The notes under the pieces are model-generated. The model had not been told where the DNA came from. It saw only the letters and a program-made list of their open reading frames with translations, and did no database searches. Source: Chloroflexota bacterium (GTDB taxonomy: Bacteria; Chloroflexota; Dehalococcoidia; JACPPY01). From it: 37,723 nt of DNA. Shown piece by piece: positions 16,958-25,977 of this stretch (position 1 is its first letter; the number at the start of each line of letters is the position of its first letter). The stretch is taken from the NCBI GenBank assembly GCA_016190755.1, contig JACPPY010000089.1:1-37723 (forward strand), in the 5' to 3' direction. The translations under genes and the position numbers were made by a program.

Positions 16958-18049
16958 ATGATAAACGTGTCGCCCGAGAGAAAAAGGCTGCTATTCATAG
17001 TCAATACACCCAGCCAGGCTCATACCTGGCGTCACGTAATGGAAGAACTCGTCTCCAGGGGACATGAGATCAAGATACTGGCCAGGGATTATGGGTCTAC
17101 TCCACAGCTCCTCAATACCTTTGGGTTCCAGTGCAGCACTTTCAAACCGATCGGCTCGCAAGTCTGGCGTCTTTTAAGGGTCCTCGGGCACTTTGAAAAC
17201 TGTTATAAGCTGGCTCGGGGATTCGCCCCATCCATCATCATCGGCTTTGGACTGGATGCCGCAGTCACAGCGGCAAGGTTCAGGAAACCATGCATTGCGT
17301 TCTTCGATGATGAACACACTTATGTGCAGAACAGGCTGACCAGTATGCTGGCGAGCTGGGTCATAACACCCGATACGTTTGAAAAGACGTTGGGGAAGAA
17401 CCACATCCGGATGAGGGGCTACAAGGAGCTGGCATACCTCCACCCAAGATATTTTGAGCCGGATGAGACGATATATGATGAATTGAAGATCAAAAGGCAT
17501 GAACCGTACGTGATTCTGCGCTTTAATCTGCTCGATGCCATTCACGATATCGGCATGCACAGTCTTCCCGTTTCGAATCAGCTCGAGCTTGTCAGAGAAT
17601 TTGAAAAGCACGCTCACGTATTTGTCTCTCCAGAAGGCAGCTTGTCGAATGACCTGGAAGGCTACCGATTGCCGATCCCCTACAACAGAATCCACCATGC
17701 TCTCTACTACTCGCAGTTGCTTGTGAGCAACAGTTGCACCATGACCACCGAAGCAGCGCTCCTTGGCACTCCTGCTGTCAGGATTCACCCCATAGTCGGC
17801 CGCGGCGTTGACCCAATGATCTTCAGGGAGTTGGAGCAGAAATATGGGATGATCTATTCGTTCAAGGAGCCCGGGCTAGCGGTGCAAAAGGCTATCGAAT
17901 TAATATCGAAGCCGGGTGTGAAGGAAGAGTGGCGTGGGAAGCGCCAAAAACTGCTTGCCGACAAGATTGACGTCACCAGGTTCATGCTCGATTTCATTGA
18001 GCATCATGCAACTGAGGCTGCTATCGGGCGGGTAAAGGTAGCAGTATGA
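16958..18049 (+). CDS. DUF354 family protein (glycosyltransferase-fold, surface polysaccharide)
   Basis: AGGAGG lies 4 bases before ATG 16958. The 363-residue protein reads like DUF354 proteins, which share the GT-B fold of UDP-GlcNAc 2-epimerases. N-terminal LLFIVNTPSQAHTWRHVMEE and LVSRGHEIKILARD are the Rossmann start, and SIIIGFGLDAAVTA, CIAFFDDEHTYVQN and SWVITPDTF follow. In the second half VFVSPEGSL, PYNRIHHALYYSQLLVSNS and MTTEAALLGTPAVRI form the nucleotide-sugar side. Many DUF354 members are archaeal, so lateral origin is possible. The pairing with WbqC suggests a sugar epimerase or transferase step in an envelope glycan. The gene ends 27 bases from the convergent usp gene. Confidence 0.85.
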   Translation: MINVSPERKRLLFIVNTPSQAHTWRHVMEELVSRGHEIKILARDYGSTPQLLNTFGFQCSTFKPIGSQVWRLLRVLGHFENCYKLARGFAPSIIIGFGLDAAVTAARFRKPCIAFFDDEHTYVQNRLTSMLASWVITPDTFEKTLGKNHIRMRGYKELAYLHPRYFEPDETIYDELKIKRHEPYVILRFNLLDAIHDIGMHSLPVSNQLELVREFEKHAHVFVSPEGSLSNDLEGYRLPIPYNRIHHALYYSQLLVSNSCTMTTEAALLGTPAVRIHPIVGRGVDPMIFRELEQKYGMIYSFKEPGLAVQKAIELISKPGVKEEWRGKRQKLLADKIDVTRFMLDFIEHHATEAAIGRVKVAV

Positions 18050-18076
18050 GTGGTGCGCGGTGCCCATGTTATCGCA

Positions 18077-19006
18077 TCATTTCCGTGGTGAGTAAGCGCC
18101 TTCCTGCTCCACCCTGGCTCCCGGGGACCTGACCAGCAGCAACGGTGTGTCTCCCTCGTGAAGCACCCTGTCCGCAACGCTGCCGAAAACCCACCGGGTC
18201 ACCCCGGAACGCCCGTGAGCAGATATGGCCACCAGGTCGGCCGAAACCTCTCCGGCAAGCTTGATAATCTCCTCGGCTGCATTGCCGAACCTGACCTCTG
18301 CTCTGGTGAGTATACCTTTTGGCTTGAAGAACTGGTTTTCCACCTTATGGAGGTAGCCCTCGGCGTGAGCCCTATCAGCCTTCATCTGCTGTTCCGTGTA
18401 CAGGACATAGTCGTATGCCGTCGCGGAGACATAGCCGCGAGGGAGCACCTGGAGCAGTACTAGCTCCAGGTTTAACTTCGACGCCATTTCTTCGATGTAT
18501 GGAATCACGGCTTCGGCTACCGTCGATCCGTCCAATGGCAGGACAACCCTTCGCATCGGACCGGTGGCACGAATGCCGGCTGATGCATTCCTGGATCGTA
18601 TTAGCAGCACCGGCCGCGTCGTGGCCCTTACTATCTTGTCGGCCACGCTGCCCAGTGCCCAGCGCCTTAGACCGGAGTACCCGTGGGTCGTCATGATGAT
18701 CAGGCCGACATCGGTCTTCTCCGCGTATTCGACGATCTGCTCGGCGGGGTTGCCGGAGAGGACAGCGGTCTTTGTCACTGCCTTCTGCTGTGGTTTCCCC
18801 TCGTGCGACTCGATCTTTGAGCTTGTGATATCGGACAACCGCTGCAGGTAAAGTTCGTGCATGTGCCCTTGCGGGTCACCGGCATACCTGCTGACATATA
18901 CCAGGGTAATCTCGGAGCCAGCCCTGGAGGCTATCTGCCGGGCAAACGGCAAGGCAGCCTCAGACAACGCAGAACCATCCAGTGGGACAAGCAATCTCTC
19001 ATACAT
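18077..19006 (-). CDS. tandem-domain universal stress protein A
   Basis: A 309-residue protein with two UspA domains. Domain 1 (about 1-138) opens YERLLVPLDGSALSEAALPFA and carries the ATP-binding loop THGYSGLRRWALGSVADKIV. Domain 2 (about 152-298) opens RRVVLPLDGSTVAEAVIPYI and carries AHGRSGVTRWVFGSVADRVL. Both keep the G-2x-G-9x-GS pattern, so both should bind ATP. Such proteins act in the cytoplasm in stress survival, and no partner is predicted. A second paralogue lies directly upstream in the same direction, so the pair arose by duplication and may be co-transcribed. Confidence 0.92.
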   Translation of the reverse strand: MYERLLVPLDGSALSEAALPFARQIASRAGSEITLVYVSRYAGDPQGHMHELYLQRLSDITSSKIESHEGKPQQKAVTKTAVLSGNPAEQIVEYAEKTDVGLIIMTTHGYSGLRRWALGSVADKIVRATTRPVLLIRSRNASAGIRATGPMRRVVLPLDGSTVAEAVIPYIEEMASKLNLELVLLQVLPRGYVSATAYDYVLYTEQQMKADRAHAEGYLHKVENQFFKPKGILTRAEVRFGNAAEEIIKLAGEVSADLVAISAHGRSGVTRWVFGSVADRVLHEGDTPLLLVRSPGARVEQEGAYSPRK

Positions 19007-19064
19007 AGTTGACCATGCCTCGTGCCGCTATAGCGCCGTGCCTCGATCGTACAGCCTGATCGGA

Positions 19065-20015
19065 TCAGCTCGGCCGTATCAGCAGTATGGGCGTTGAAAC
19101 CCCTCTCAAGACCTTGTCGGCCACGCTGCCAAACGCCCAGCGGGAGATGCCGGAACGCCCGTGAGTGCACATCACCATGAGATCAAAGGGGTTCCTGGCA
19201 GCATAGTCCACTATGGCTTCGGCGGCGTTGCCGGAGAGCACCTCGCACCTGGTGTTGATGCCCGCCCTCTTGAAGTACCCGCCAGCCTGCTCCAGGTAGT
19301 GCTGGCTGGCCTCCTTGCACCTGGCCTCCTGCTGAAGCACATAGTCCTCCCATTTCAGCGGCCGGGTAGGAGGGTAGGTATCAGGCGTCAGGTAGTACTC
19401 AGGCATCGATAGCAGCTCAGGGGGCCCGCAGACAGTAAGCAAGACCACTTCGGCCGCTCCATCGCTCCACTGCTTTGCCAAGGCTTCGACATGTGGCAGC
19501 GCCGATTCAGCCAGCTTTGACCCGTCAAGGGGGACTAGGATAGTCGTTCCTCGTCCAGTGCTGGGGGTAATGCTGGGAGGAGGTGGAGCCCTCACGAGCC
19601 ACACCGGCACTTTGGCGGAGCGCAGGACCTTGTCGGCCACGCTGCCCAGTACCCAGCGCTTCATACCCGAGCGGCCGTGCGTAGCCATTAGTATGAGATC
19701 GACTGCATGCCCTTCGGCGTAGCGTGCGATTTCTTCGGCCGCGTCACCGGAAACCACCTCGGCCAAGGCCTTCACTGCACTTGCCACCCTGCTCCGGCCA
19801 GCCTTCCTCCGGACCTCTGAGGCCTGGCGCGCCAACATCTCGGCTGCCCGCTCGACATAGGCCCAGTGCATAGATGTCAGGTCGGCCTCCGCGGGGTCCG
19901 AAACGTGCAGGAGAACAAGGTCGAGGTCAAGTTTGCCGGCGAGATTGCTGGCATAATGGAAGACGACTTCCGCCAGCTTCGAGCCGTCCAGCGGAACCAG
20001 CATAGTCCTGTACAT
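19065..20015 (-). CDS. tandem-domain universal stress protein A
   Basis: The paralogue of the gene just downstream (316 aa). ATG 20015 is chosen because [16 protein letters not shown] then aligns with the other copy; an open start 42 bases upstream has no ribosome site, whereas GGCAGGA lies 5 bases before this ATG. Domain 1 has [20 protein letters not shown], and domain 2 (from [20 protein letters not shown]) has [20 protein letters not shown]. The interdomain linker is Pro-rich ([10 protein letters not shown]). Each ATP loop is intact. The gap to the next usp gene is 58 bases. Confidence 0.92.
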   Translation of the reverse strand: MYRTMLVPLDGSKLAEVVFHYASNLAGKLDLDLVLLHVSDPAEADLTSMHWAYVERAAEMLARQASEVRRKAGRSRVASAVKALAEVVSGDAAEEIARYAEGHAVDLILMATHGRSGMKRWVLGSVADKVLRSAKVPVWLVRAPPPPSITPSTGRGTTILVPLDGSKLAESALPHVEALAKQWSDGAAEVVLLTVCGPPELLSMPEYYLTPDTYPPTRPLKWEDYVLQQEARCKEASQHYLEQAGGYFKRAGINTRCEVLSGNAAEAIVDYAARNPFDLMVMCTHGRSGISRWAFGSVADKVLRGVSTPILLIRPS

Positions 20016-20493
20016 GAGCGTCCTGCCGCAGGTGCGTCGGAGTGCGGCGACCTCCAATTCAATTCTATCATCGGCGTGGACTTTGTCGGGTTATTGCCAG
20101 GGGCAAGAATGAAAGCTACGAAGATAGCCAGGCGTGAGCAGGCACTCGTCTCGACGGGTGAGCCGGAAAGGTCCGCCGGGCCTGACTGCCAATTAAGCGG
20201 CCATGCAAGAGAAGAGCTACGCCCCGGTTTCCTTATTGCGTAATGTCTGCCGGAGCGTTTCAGAAACAGCGGCCCAGAGAGGTATGGATGATCCATGAAT
20301 AATATGTCAGTGATGTACGATATATTAGACATTTACAGAAAGTCATCAAGCGGTGCTATTGTCGTGTGTATCCCTCGCGGGCGTCCGTAACATTTTTCAT
20401 TTTATTCCGTTTTCAGTATAATGCTGCATAGAAATCGTTGTCCGGCCATGCCTCTTGGCAGGGACTACCTCCGTCAAGTACAAAGCGGACCGC
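20016..20493. other. gene-free stretch upstream of usp genes and kinase
   Basis: No protein gene recognised. The AT-rich part around 20,280-20,430 is likely to hold the promoters of the minus-strand usp pair and the plus-strand kinase locus, but no clear -35/-10 pair is proposed. Confidence 0.35.
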
Positions 20494-21725
20494 ATGGCGA
20501 AACAGGAGACTCAAGAGCGGCATTATCGTGGATTCGCCCTCTTGCTCCTGTCGGGCCTGACCCTTGGACTGGTGTAGGGCTTTTGTGAGACTATGTTGAC
20601 GTCGTCGGCAGGAAGCAACCAAGAGACCAAAGGACGTCCGCGTGAACTCGCGGACGATGCCGAAGCGCTCGACTCCATCATATCCAGCATAGGTGAAGGC
20701 CTCGTATTGTCGGCAGGGACAAGAATATCGTGCGCTGTAATCAGGCCGCAGAAGCGTTGCTCGACATCCGGGCCCAGGACTTCGTAGGCAAGCCAGTCCA
20801 CGAATTCGATGCAGCGCTTGCGCGCAAGGTCACTGATGTGCCTTCCCTGGTATCTGCCTGGAAAAATGCGATTTCACGATTGAGCGAAATGCCGAAAGTA
20901 GAGTTTGACATTGTCACAGGAGCAGCGAAGCGCAGCATCGAAGTAATGCTGTTCCCGGTCGGCGGCCCATCGGGCTGGCTCGGGACGGGCGTGCTGTTGC
21001 GAGATGTCACCAGCGAGCGGGAGGTAACGCGATTGAAGAACGAGTTCGTGAGCATGGTGGCGCATGAGCTCCGCAGCCCGCTCACAGCTATAATCGGCTG
21101 CTTGCGGACAACGTTGAGCGAAGGGGAGCGCCTATCGCCAGAGGAGAACAGCCGCCTGGTGAACGATGCCGTATTAGAAGCCGAGTCCATGAACGAGCTC
21201 ATCGGCAACCTTCTGGACCTGACCAGGGCCGAAGCCAAGCGACTGGTCTTGCAGAATACGGCAGTGGACATCGTGGACGTACTGTCGACAGTCTGCCAGA
21301 AGGTGCAAACCGTGTACCCTCGACATGACTTCGTTGTGGGCGCTGGCACGGGAATACCGTCTGTTCGCGGTGATAGGCTGAGGCTGGAGAGGGTGGTATA
21401 TAATCTGCTGGATAACGCCGGCAAGTACTCCTCTGCGGGCAGCACAGTGCGTGCATCCGCCGAGGTCGGGGAAGAACTGGTTGTCAGCATCAGCGACAAG
21501 GGACGCAGCATACCGGCTGACGACCAAGCGAAGCTATTCGAGCCGTTCGAGAGGCTTGGGAGAAGAGGAGCCGGGACTGGCATCGGGCTGGTAGTCTGCC
21601 GGACGCTGGTCGAGGCGCACGGGGGGCGTATCTGGGTGGAGTCCGAGCCGGGCAAAGGGTCTACCTTTTACTTCACGCTGCCCCTCGATTCAACGAAGGA
21701 CCAGCATCCTTCTTCATCACGCTAA
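20494..21725 (+). pseudogene. PAS-domain sensor histidine kinase, frameshifted
   Basis: The kinase core is intact: H-box FVSMVAHELRSPLTAIIGC, N-box RVVYNLLDNAGKYSS, G1 DKGRSIPADDQAKLFEPFER, G2 GAGTGIGLVVCRTLVEAHGG and end WVESEPGKGSTFYFTLPL. The PAS domain is split. From ATG 20593 the frame reads LDSIISSIGEGLVLSAG, and the continuation NIVRCNQAAEALLDIRAQDF is in the +2 frame. Adding one G in the GGG at 20716-20718 would restore GDKNIVRCNQ. Further upstream, the same frame from ATG 20494 encodes a basic start and a hydrophobic segment (GFALLLLSGLTLGLV) that ends at TAG 20575-20577. This may be a lost membrane anchor, so there may be two lesions. A sequencing or assembly error could explain the frameshift. 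No response regulator adjoins. In G1 the usual second Gly of DxGxG is Ser. Confidence 0.75.
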
Positions 21726-21918
21726 CTGCCTCTGTCCCCCATGGCTTGCCCCAGGATTTTATAAAACTGCATGCCTATCCCTGGGCGATGATATAACTAG
21801 TGCACTTCCGGTGTGCTAGTATCCTGGATGAGCCGTCACCCGCAAATTTGGCGCCTGTACATGAAGAGCATCCCTTGCCCTTTCACACAAAGGAGAATGC
21901 ACAGAATAGGAGTGTCCG

Positions 21919-22461
21919 ATGAAGAAGTTGGTTCGAATAACTGCAGTCTCGGTACTGGTCATCTCCATTCTCCTGGCTGGCCTTGGGGCCAGGCCTGCGT
22001 CAAACACCTTTGGCTTAGGTAAAGGGAACAAAACCAACGAAGTACCCGCTAACGTCTGGAATGGCACGTATTTCCCGAACACCGCCGGCACTGGACGAAT
22101 TACTCGAGTGGAGCTTCTGGTGGATGACAATACCCCCTCTGGTGTAGTCAGGATGGGAGTTTATGCAGCCACTCCTGTCACTTTGATGCAGGACTTAGGC
22201 TATGCTCCTGTCGTGAATGGCTGGGTTTCCATTGAGGGGCTGAACATACCGGTTACGGCAGGGACATATTACTACCTGGCCTTCAACTTGCAGAATCCAA
22301 ACAGAATCAGGTTCCGGACCAAGCAAGAGCCTAATTCCCAATACTCTGCCCCTTATCCGTATGATGCGCCTCTGGTGATAAGCGACCAATCGAGCGATAT
22401 GCCCAAAAACGGAGTCCTTTCATCTGGGCCATATGTCATGAGGGCCACGGTTTCTCGCTAA
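21919..22461 (+). CDS. secreted protein of unknown function
   Basis: AGGAG (21908-21912) lies 6 bases before ATG 21919. The 180-residue protein has a classic signal peptide (MKKLVRITAVSVLVISILLAG, cut near ARPA). The mature part is predicted to be all-beta: NVWNGTYFPNTAGTGRITRV, ELLVDDNTPSGVVRMGVYA, TAGTYYYLAFNL. This resembles the jelly-roll-like modules found in extracellular proteins of environmental bacteria (choice-of-anchor or carbohydrate-binding type), but I cannot name the family. An imperfect palindrome (ACTAGTGCAC...GTGTGCTAGT, 21797-21821) upstream could be an operator. The gene converges on the SPFH gene across a strong hairpin. Confidence 0.75.
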   Translation: MKKLVRITAVSVLVISILLAGLGARPASNTFGLGKGNKTNEVPANVWNGTYFPNTAGTGRITRVELLVDDNTPSGVVRMGVYAATPVTLMQDLGYAPVVNGWVSIEGLNIPVTAGTYYYLAFNLQNPNRIRFRTKQEPNSQYSAPYPYDAPLVISDQSSDMPKNGVLSSGPYVMRATVSR

Positions 22462-22632
22462 TCGTGCCTCTGTCAGGGAGCAGGCGATCGGGTAACGTAG
22501 TCGATGCGAGCCCCAGGGAAAAGTTGCTTGGAGAACTAGGTATAGCTACGTCGAGGGCAAGGGCTACGCTCTATCCACGGGGTGTGACCCGCAGCCGACG
22601 AGGGAGGGATTACCTTTAAGTCAGACATCACG

Positions 22633-22659
22633 GTGCCAGGGGCTTATAGCCCCTGGCAC
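22633..22659. terminator. hairpin between convergent genes
   Basis: A perfect 11-bp stem GTGCCAGGGGC (22633-22643) / GCCCCTGGCAC (22649-22659) with loop TTATA sits between the plus-strand secreted-protein gene and the minus-strand SPFH gene. It has no T-run on either side. A bidirectional terminator or mRNA 3' stabiliser is likely. Confidence 0.55.
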
Positions 22660-22743
22660 TGAAGCCAAAGTGCTTGCTACTCTAACCTGACAACGGTACA
22701 TCTTCCTGATGGGACAAGCCAACCTCTCCGCAATGCTATAAGC

Positions 22744-23580
22744 CTATTTTTCGTCAGGTTTTTTTGCAGTTAACTCAATGGCATACTTGCTGGTCAACAC
22801 GCCAAGGAGTCCACCTATTGAAGAGCCGCCACCATCACCCACAACAACCTCAGGCACAAACTTAAGGCTCTTGTCCGCAAGAGCCGAGATGATATTTACT
22901 AGGGTTGTCCCTTCCGGACCGAGAGCCTCAATTTGCTTCTTGTATCCTTCCGCCCGCCCTATGCCCGCTGCAGCATTCGTCTTTTCCAGGTATACTGCTT
23001 CTCCATCGGCTTCAGCTTTACGTGCCTCGGCGTTCTTTTGTTTGATTTCAACTCCGATACGGGCAGAAGCTAACTCTTGCTGCTTGTTAGCCACGCCGGT
23101 CTGCTGTTCCATCTCTATCCTCTGTATTTGAGCATCTCTCTGCCTTTGATAAGTGAGGATCTCCTGGTTGGCTATCTCCCTCTTAGTTAATACATCGACC
23201 AACTGGGGAGGAAACACAACGTCCTGGATAAGCACGCCCCTGGTCTCAACGTGGTATTGTTGCAGCTTGTCCTCGATATACTTGTAGGCATCCTCCTGCA
23301 CCTTTTGCCTGGTCTCAATGAAACTGATTGCCTGCATGCCTTGTAGACGGTCTCTGAAATGATTGCCTACGGCCGGCTGCAAGACGTCGGTGGTAAGATT
23401 CCTCATCGTGCCGACCATGGAAATTACCGTAGGAGCCTCAACCGCAGCGACATGTATCTGTACCTGCAAGTCGATCTTGAAAACGAATCCTTCGCGACTC
23501 TTGGCTTCTATAGGTTGTAGCTGCACGTCCCATTCATGTGCTTTGTGAGGCAGCCGTCCTAGTGACTCCTTGTCTGGCAT
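22744..23580 (-). CDS. SPFH/Band-7 (flotillin/prohibitin-like) protein, probably N-terminally truncated
   Basis: The 278-residue product matches the second half of SPFH proteins: VFKIDLQVQIHV, NHFRDRLQGMQAISFIETR, VETRGVLIQDVVFPPQL. A long charged coiled coil follows (EILTYQRQRDAQIQRIEMEQ through NAEARKAEADGEAVYLEKT) and then the flotillin-type end EGYKKQIEALGPEGTTLVNI. Relatives carry an N-terminal membrane helix and about 60 more residues of the SPFH domain. Here the frame opens at ATG 23580 with no ribosome site, and an in-frame stop lies just upstream. Either the 5' end was lost or a soluble variant is made. It lies 88 bases downstream of the adenine-deaminase-like gene in the same direction. 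Confidence 0.75.
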   Translation of the reverse strand: MPDKESLGRLPHKAHEWDVQLQPIEAKSREGFVFKIDLQVQIHVAAVEAPTVISMVGTMRNLTTDVLQPAVGNHFRDRLQGMQAISFIETRQKVQEDAYKYIEDKLQQYHVETRGVLIQDVVFPPQLVDVLTKREIANQEILTYQRQRDAQIQRIEMEQQTGVANKQQELASARIGVEIKQKNAEARKAEADGEAVYLEKTNAAAGIGRAEGYKKQIEALGPEGTTLVNIISALADKSLKFVPEVVVGDGGGSSIGGLLGVLTSKYAIELTAKKPDEK

Positions 23581-23668
23581 GGTTTAGGAGTCAGCCGGAA
23601 GCAGCTTCAATCCCTTGTTCTCTCCTTTGCCCCATCAACTTCTAGCCCCCCTGTCCCTTTCGATCGCT

Positions 23669-25471
23669 CTAATGAGATCTAAACCCGGATTGTGCCATGA
23701 CGCCGGGAGTGGCGAACTCCAGATTAGTCTGCGGCGCCACAAGTGAACAACCCATTGCGCGCCAAGCTTGCAAGAGACGGTTCAGGGATTCGAATGCTTG
23801 GTCGAAAGGTAAGTCGGTCGCTATACCATCCAGCGGCGTGGGAAATGTTGCCACAACCTTTCCTCGTACAACGGCGGTAAAGCCCCCGTTCATCTTGACA
23901 GTCTCGTTTGCAGCTACGGCCATATCCTGGTCAGAAGTTCCAACCAGCAAGATGTTTTGGCTGGTGACGTTAGCCGTCGTCCCAATACAGCCTCCCCGGA
24001 TATCAAAGCCTTTGACAAACGCTACCCCAATCCGACCGGTTCCAAAAATTCGGTCGATGATCGCTATCTTGTTAATTCCCCTGCCGGGGTCTCCCTGAAT
24101 CGCACCGCCAATAACGGGCAGTGTCTCAAGAGATGGTGGCGTCATCAGCTGTCCATCCCGCGCATTTATTACCCGCACATTCGCAGTTTGGCTAGACCCC
24201 TTTGGCGCAGGTACTCGGAAATCGTGTGCCTTTAGGACACGGCTAACGCGCATGGTTTCATACAGCCATCGCGGATATGCTGGTTGCGGCAACTCCTGTG
24301 TCAGCTTGCCCTCCTCCACCCACACTTGCCCGTTAGCAATGACCCTTGAGATTCGGAAGTCAGCCAGGTGTTCGACGAATACAATATCTGCAAACCTGCC
24401 CGGCGCAATCACCCCCATGTCATGGTTGACACGGAAGAACTCAGCCGGGCTTATGGTTGACATCTGGATAGCTCTTATCGGGTCCAAACCATTCTTGACA
24501 GCCACGCGTATAGCATTGTCTACTTGCCCACGTTCTAGAGCCCAATCTGTGCTCATGACATCGGTGCATAGCTGACAAGCGCGCGAGTCATAGCCGCGCT
24601 CCGTGACAAACGGGAGAACTTGACGAACGTCGGTGCAGGCGCTGCCCTCTCGAATCAAAATGTATAACCCAAGCTCCCCCTGGCGTTCCGCCTCTTCAGC
24701 AGACACGAGCTCATGATTATTCATCACGCCGCCGGCGATCCACGCATTTAGGTGACGATCGTCGTTTGCTGTGGCAAAATGATCGGCAGGAGCTTCGCCA
24801 TAGCGGAACCACTCATCCATTATGGCTCCATGGCCAGTGGGGACTTTGCCCAACCGCAAACATTCCTCTATTAGCCGCAGAATCTCTGGATCACGCTTCT
24901 CTCGTTGTATAAACAACCTGGCTCGAGTTTCCTCAAGACCCTTGGCTTCTGGCCACTTGAGCATGTCGAATAGGTCACGAATAGTTGGCGCATTCGGTGA
25001 CAGCAAGGAGCCCTTTCCGTGCCTTTGGGAGTAGCAGGGTACAGGTACAAGGAATATCGGCTTCACAGGAGTTGCTAGCAGTTCATCAAGAAAAAACCGG
25101 ATGCTCCTGACACCGGTGACGATACCATGTCCGTAGAAGCCATCTGCAATACCTGTGCATCCATGCAGTAGATTACAGGCAGCAAAGACTGTCGAGTTGA
25201 CATAGCTGTGCCAAACATGAGTGTGAGGGTCAATGAGGCCTGGCACCAGGAACTGCCCCTTGGCATCGACCACTTTGGTATCTGGGCCGATCGCATACTT
25301 GACGTCACCCAGTGCAGCGATACGAGAACCTTTTACTGCCACACCATCGCGCTGGATACGGCCGGTATGAACATTAACTATCTGACCATTGACAACCACC
25401 ATGTCTGCCGGTTCGTAGCCCATAGCCACGTCCACTAAGGCCTCTCGCTCAAGTTTCTCAGCCAATTTCAA
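23669..25471 (-). CDS. adenine-deaminase-like amidohydrolase
   Basis: A 600-residue metal-dependent amidohydrolase of the Ade (adenine deaminase) family, which converts adenine to hypoxanthine plus ammonia. The composite domain (ADMVVVNGQIVNVHTGRIQR) precedes the barrel with H83-T-H85 in GLIDPHTHVWHS. HLNAWIAGGVMNNHELVS supplies another metal or substrate His, and GVIAPGRFADIVFVEHLADF is the usual exit from the barrel. The C-terminal domain (NILLVGTSDQDMAVAANETV, ATFPTPLDGIATDLP) is typical of Ade and absent from most other amidohydrolases. The canonical HVHIESS is here HTHVWHS and CTDDR is CTDVM, so substrate or metal use may differ. The start is TTG 25471 with only a weak GGGAT upstream; the alignment with Ade favours it over ATG 25423. 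Confidence 0.85.
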   Translation of the reverse strand: MKLAEKLEREALVDVAMGYEPADMVVVNGQIVNVHTGRIQRDGVAVKGSRIAALGDVKYAIGPDTKVVDAKGQFLVPGLIDPHTHVWHSYVNSTVFAACNLLHGCTGIADGFYGHGIVTGVRSIRFFLDELLATPVKPIFLVPVPCYSQRHGKGSLLSPNAPTIRDLFDMLKWPEAKGLEETRARLFIQREKRDPEILRLIEECLRLGKVPTGHGAIMDEWFRYGEAPADHFATANDDRHLNAWIAGGVMNNHELVSAEEAERQGELGLYILIREGSACTDVRQVLPFVTERGYDSRACQLCTDVMSTDWALERGQVDNAIRVAVKNGLDPIRAIQMSTISPAEFFRVNHDMGVIAPGRFADIVFVEHLADFRISRVIANGQVWVEEGKLTQELPQPAYPRWLYETMRVSRVLKAHDFRVPAPKGSSQTANVRVINARDGQLMTPPSLETLPVIGGAIQGDPGRGINKIAIIDRIFGTGRIGVAFVKGFDIRGGCIGTTANVTSQNILLVGTSDQDMAVAANETVKMNGGFTAVVRGKVVATFPTPLDGIATDLPFDQAFESLNRLLQAWRAMGCSLVAPQTNLEFATPGVMAQSGFRSH

Positions 25472-25977
25472 CTATCCCACACACGTTTTGCCTAACTCCT
25501 GGACGTTTTCGTCAAGTGGTGCTGGTGTCGATTCCATACTATACATGCTGGTGGCGTTACCCGTCAATACTTCACGACATTTGGCTCTATGCCTTTTCGT
25601 TAGAGTGATGCTATCAAGCATAAGATAACGCTATCGGTCTATGAGCATTCTCCTGTAGAAGACCCGAACCTCTGCATCGAGAGGCATTAGTGTTGGGCTT
25701 GTTGCGCAAAGCTGGGGTAAAGAACATCGCTACCGAGCTACGCGAGAATGGTTGGAGACGCACTGCTAGAAGCCTCGTCAGTCTTCTCCTTGCTCCTTAA
25801 CACCAAGAACGGAGAGACCTTGAACACCACATCCTGTATGGAGGTCCAGGCAATCTTAGCAGATATATAATGTAATTGACTGTGCATTTTGGCTGCACAG
25901 TTGCCGAGAGCAGACGGCCAGCGCATGAACTTCATGCTTGGTTTTGGTCAGATAAGAACATCCAAAGGAGTCATCCA
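25472..25977. other. divergent intergenic region
   Basis: About 500 bases separate the minus-strand amidohydrolase from the plus-strand nucleosidase gene, and I see no convincing gene. A short stretch near 25,690-25,780 could encode VLGLLRKAGVKNIATEL, but there is no ribosome site and I cannot match it. Promoters for both flanking genes should lie here. Confidence 0.35.
25923..25937. promoter_or_regulatory. perfect palindrome upstream of nucleosidase gene
   Basis: GCATGAA-C-TTCATGC is a perfect 15-base palindrome ending 40 bases before ATG 25978. The position suits an operator or a 5' UTR hairpin, but no regulator is known. Confidence 0.35.
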
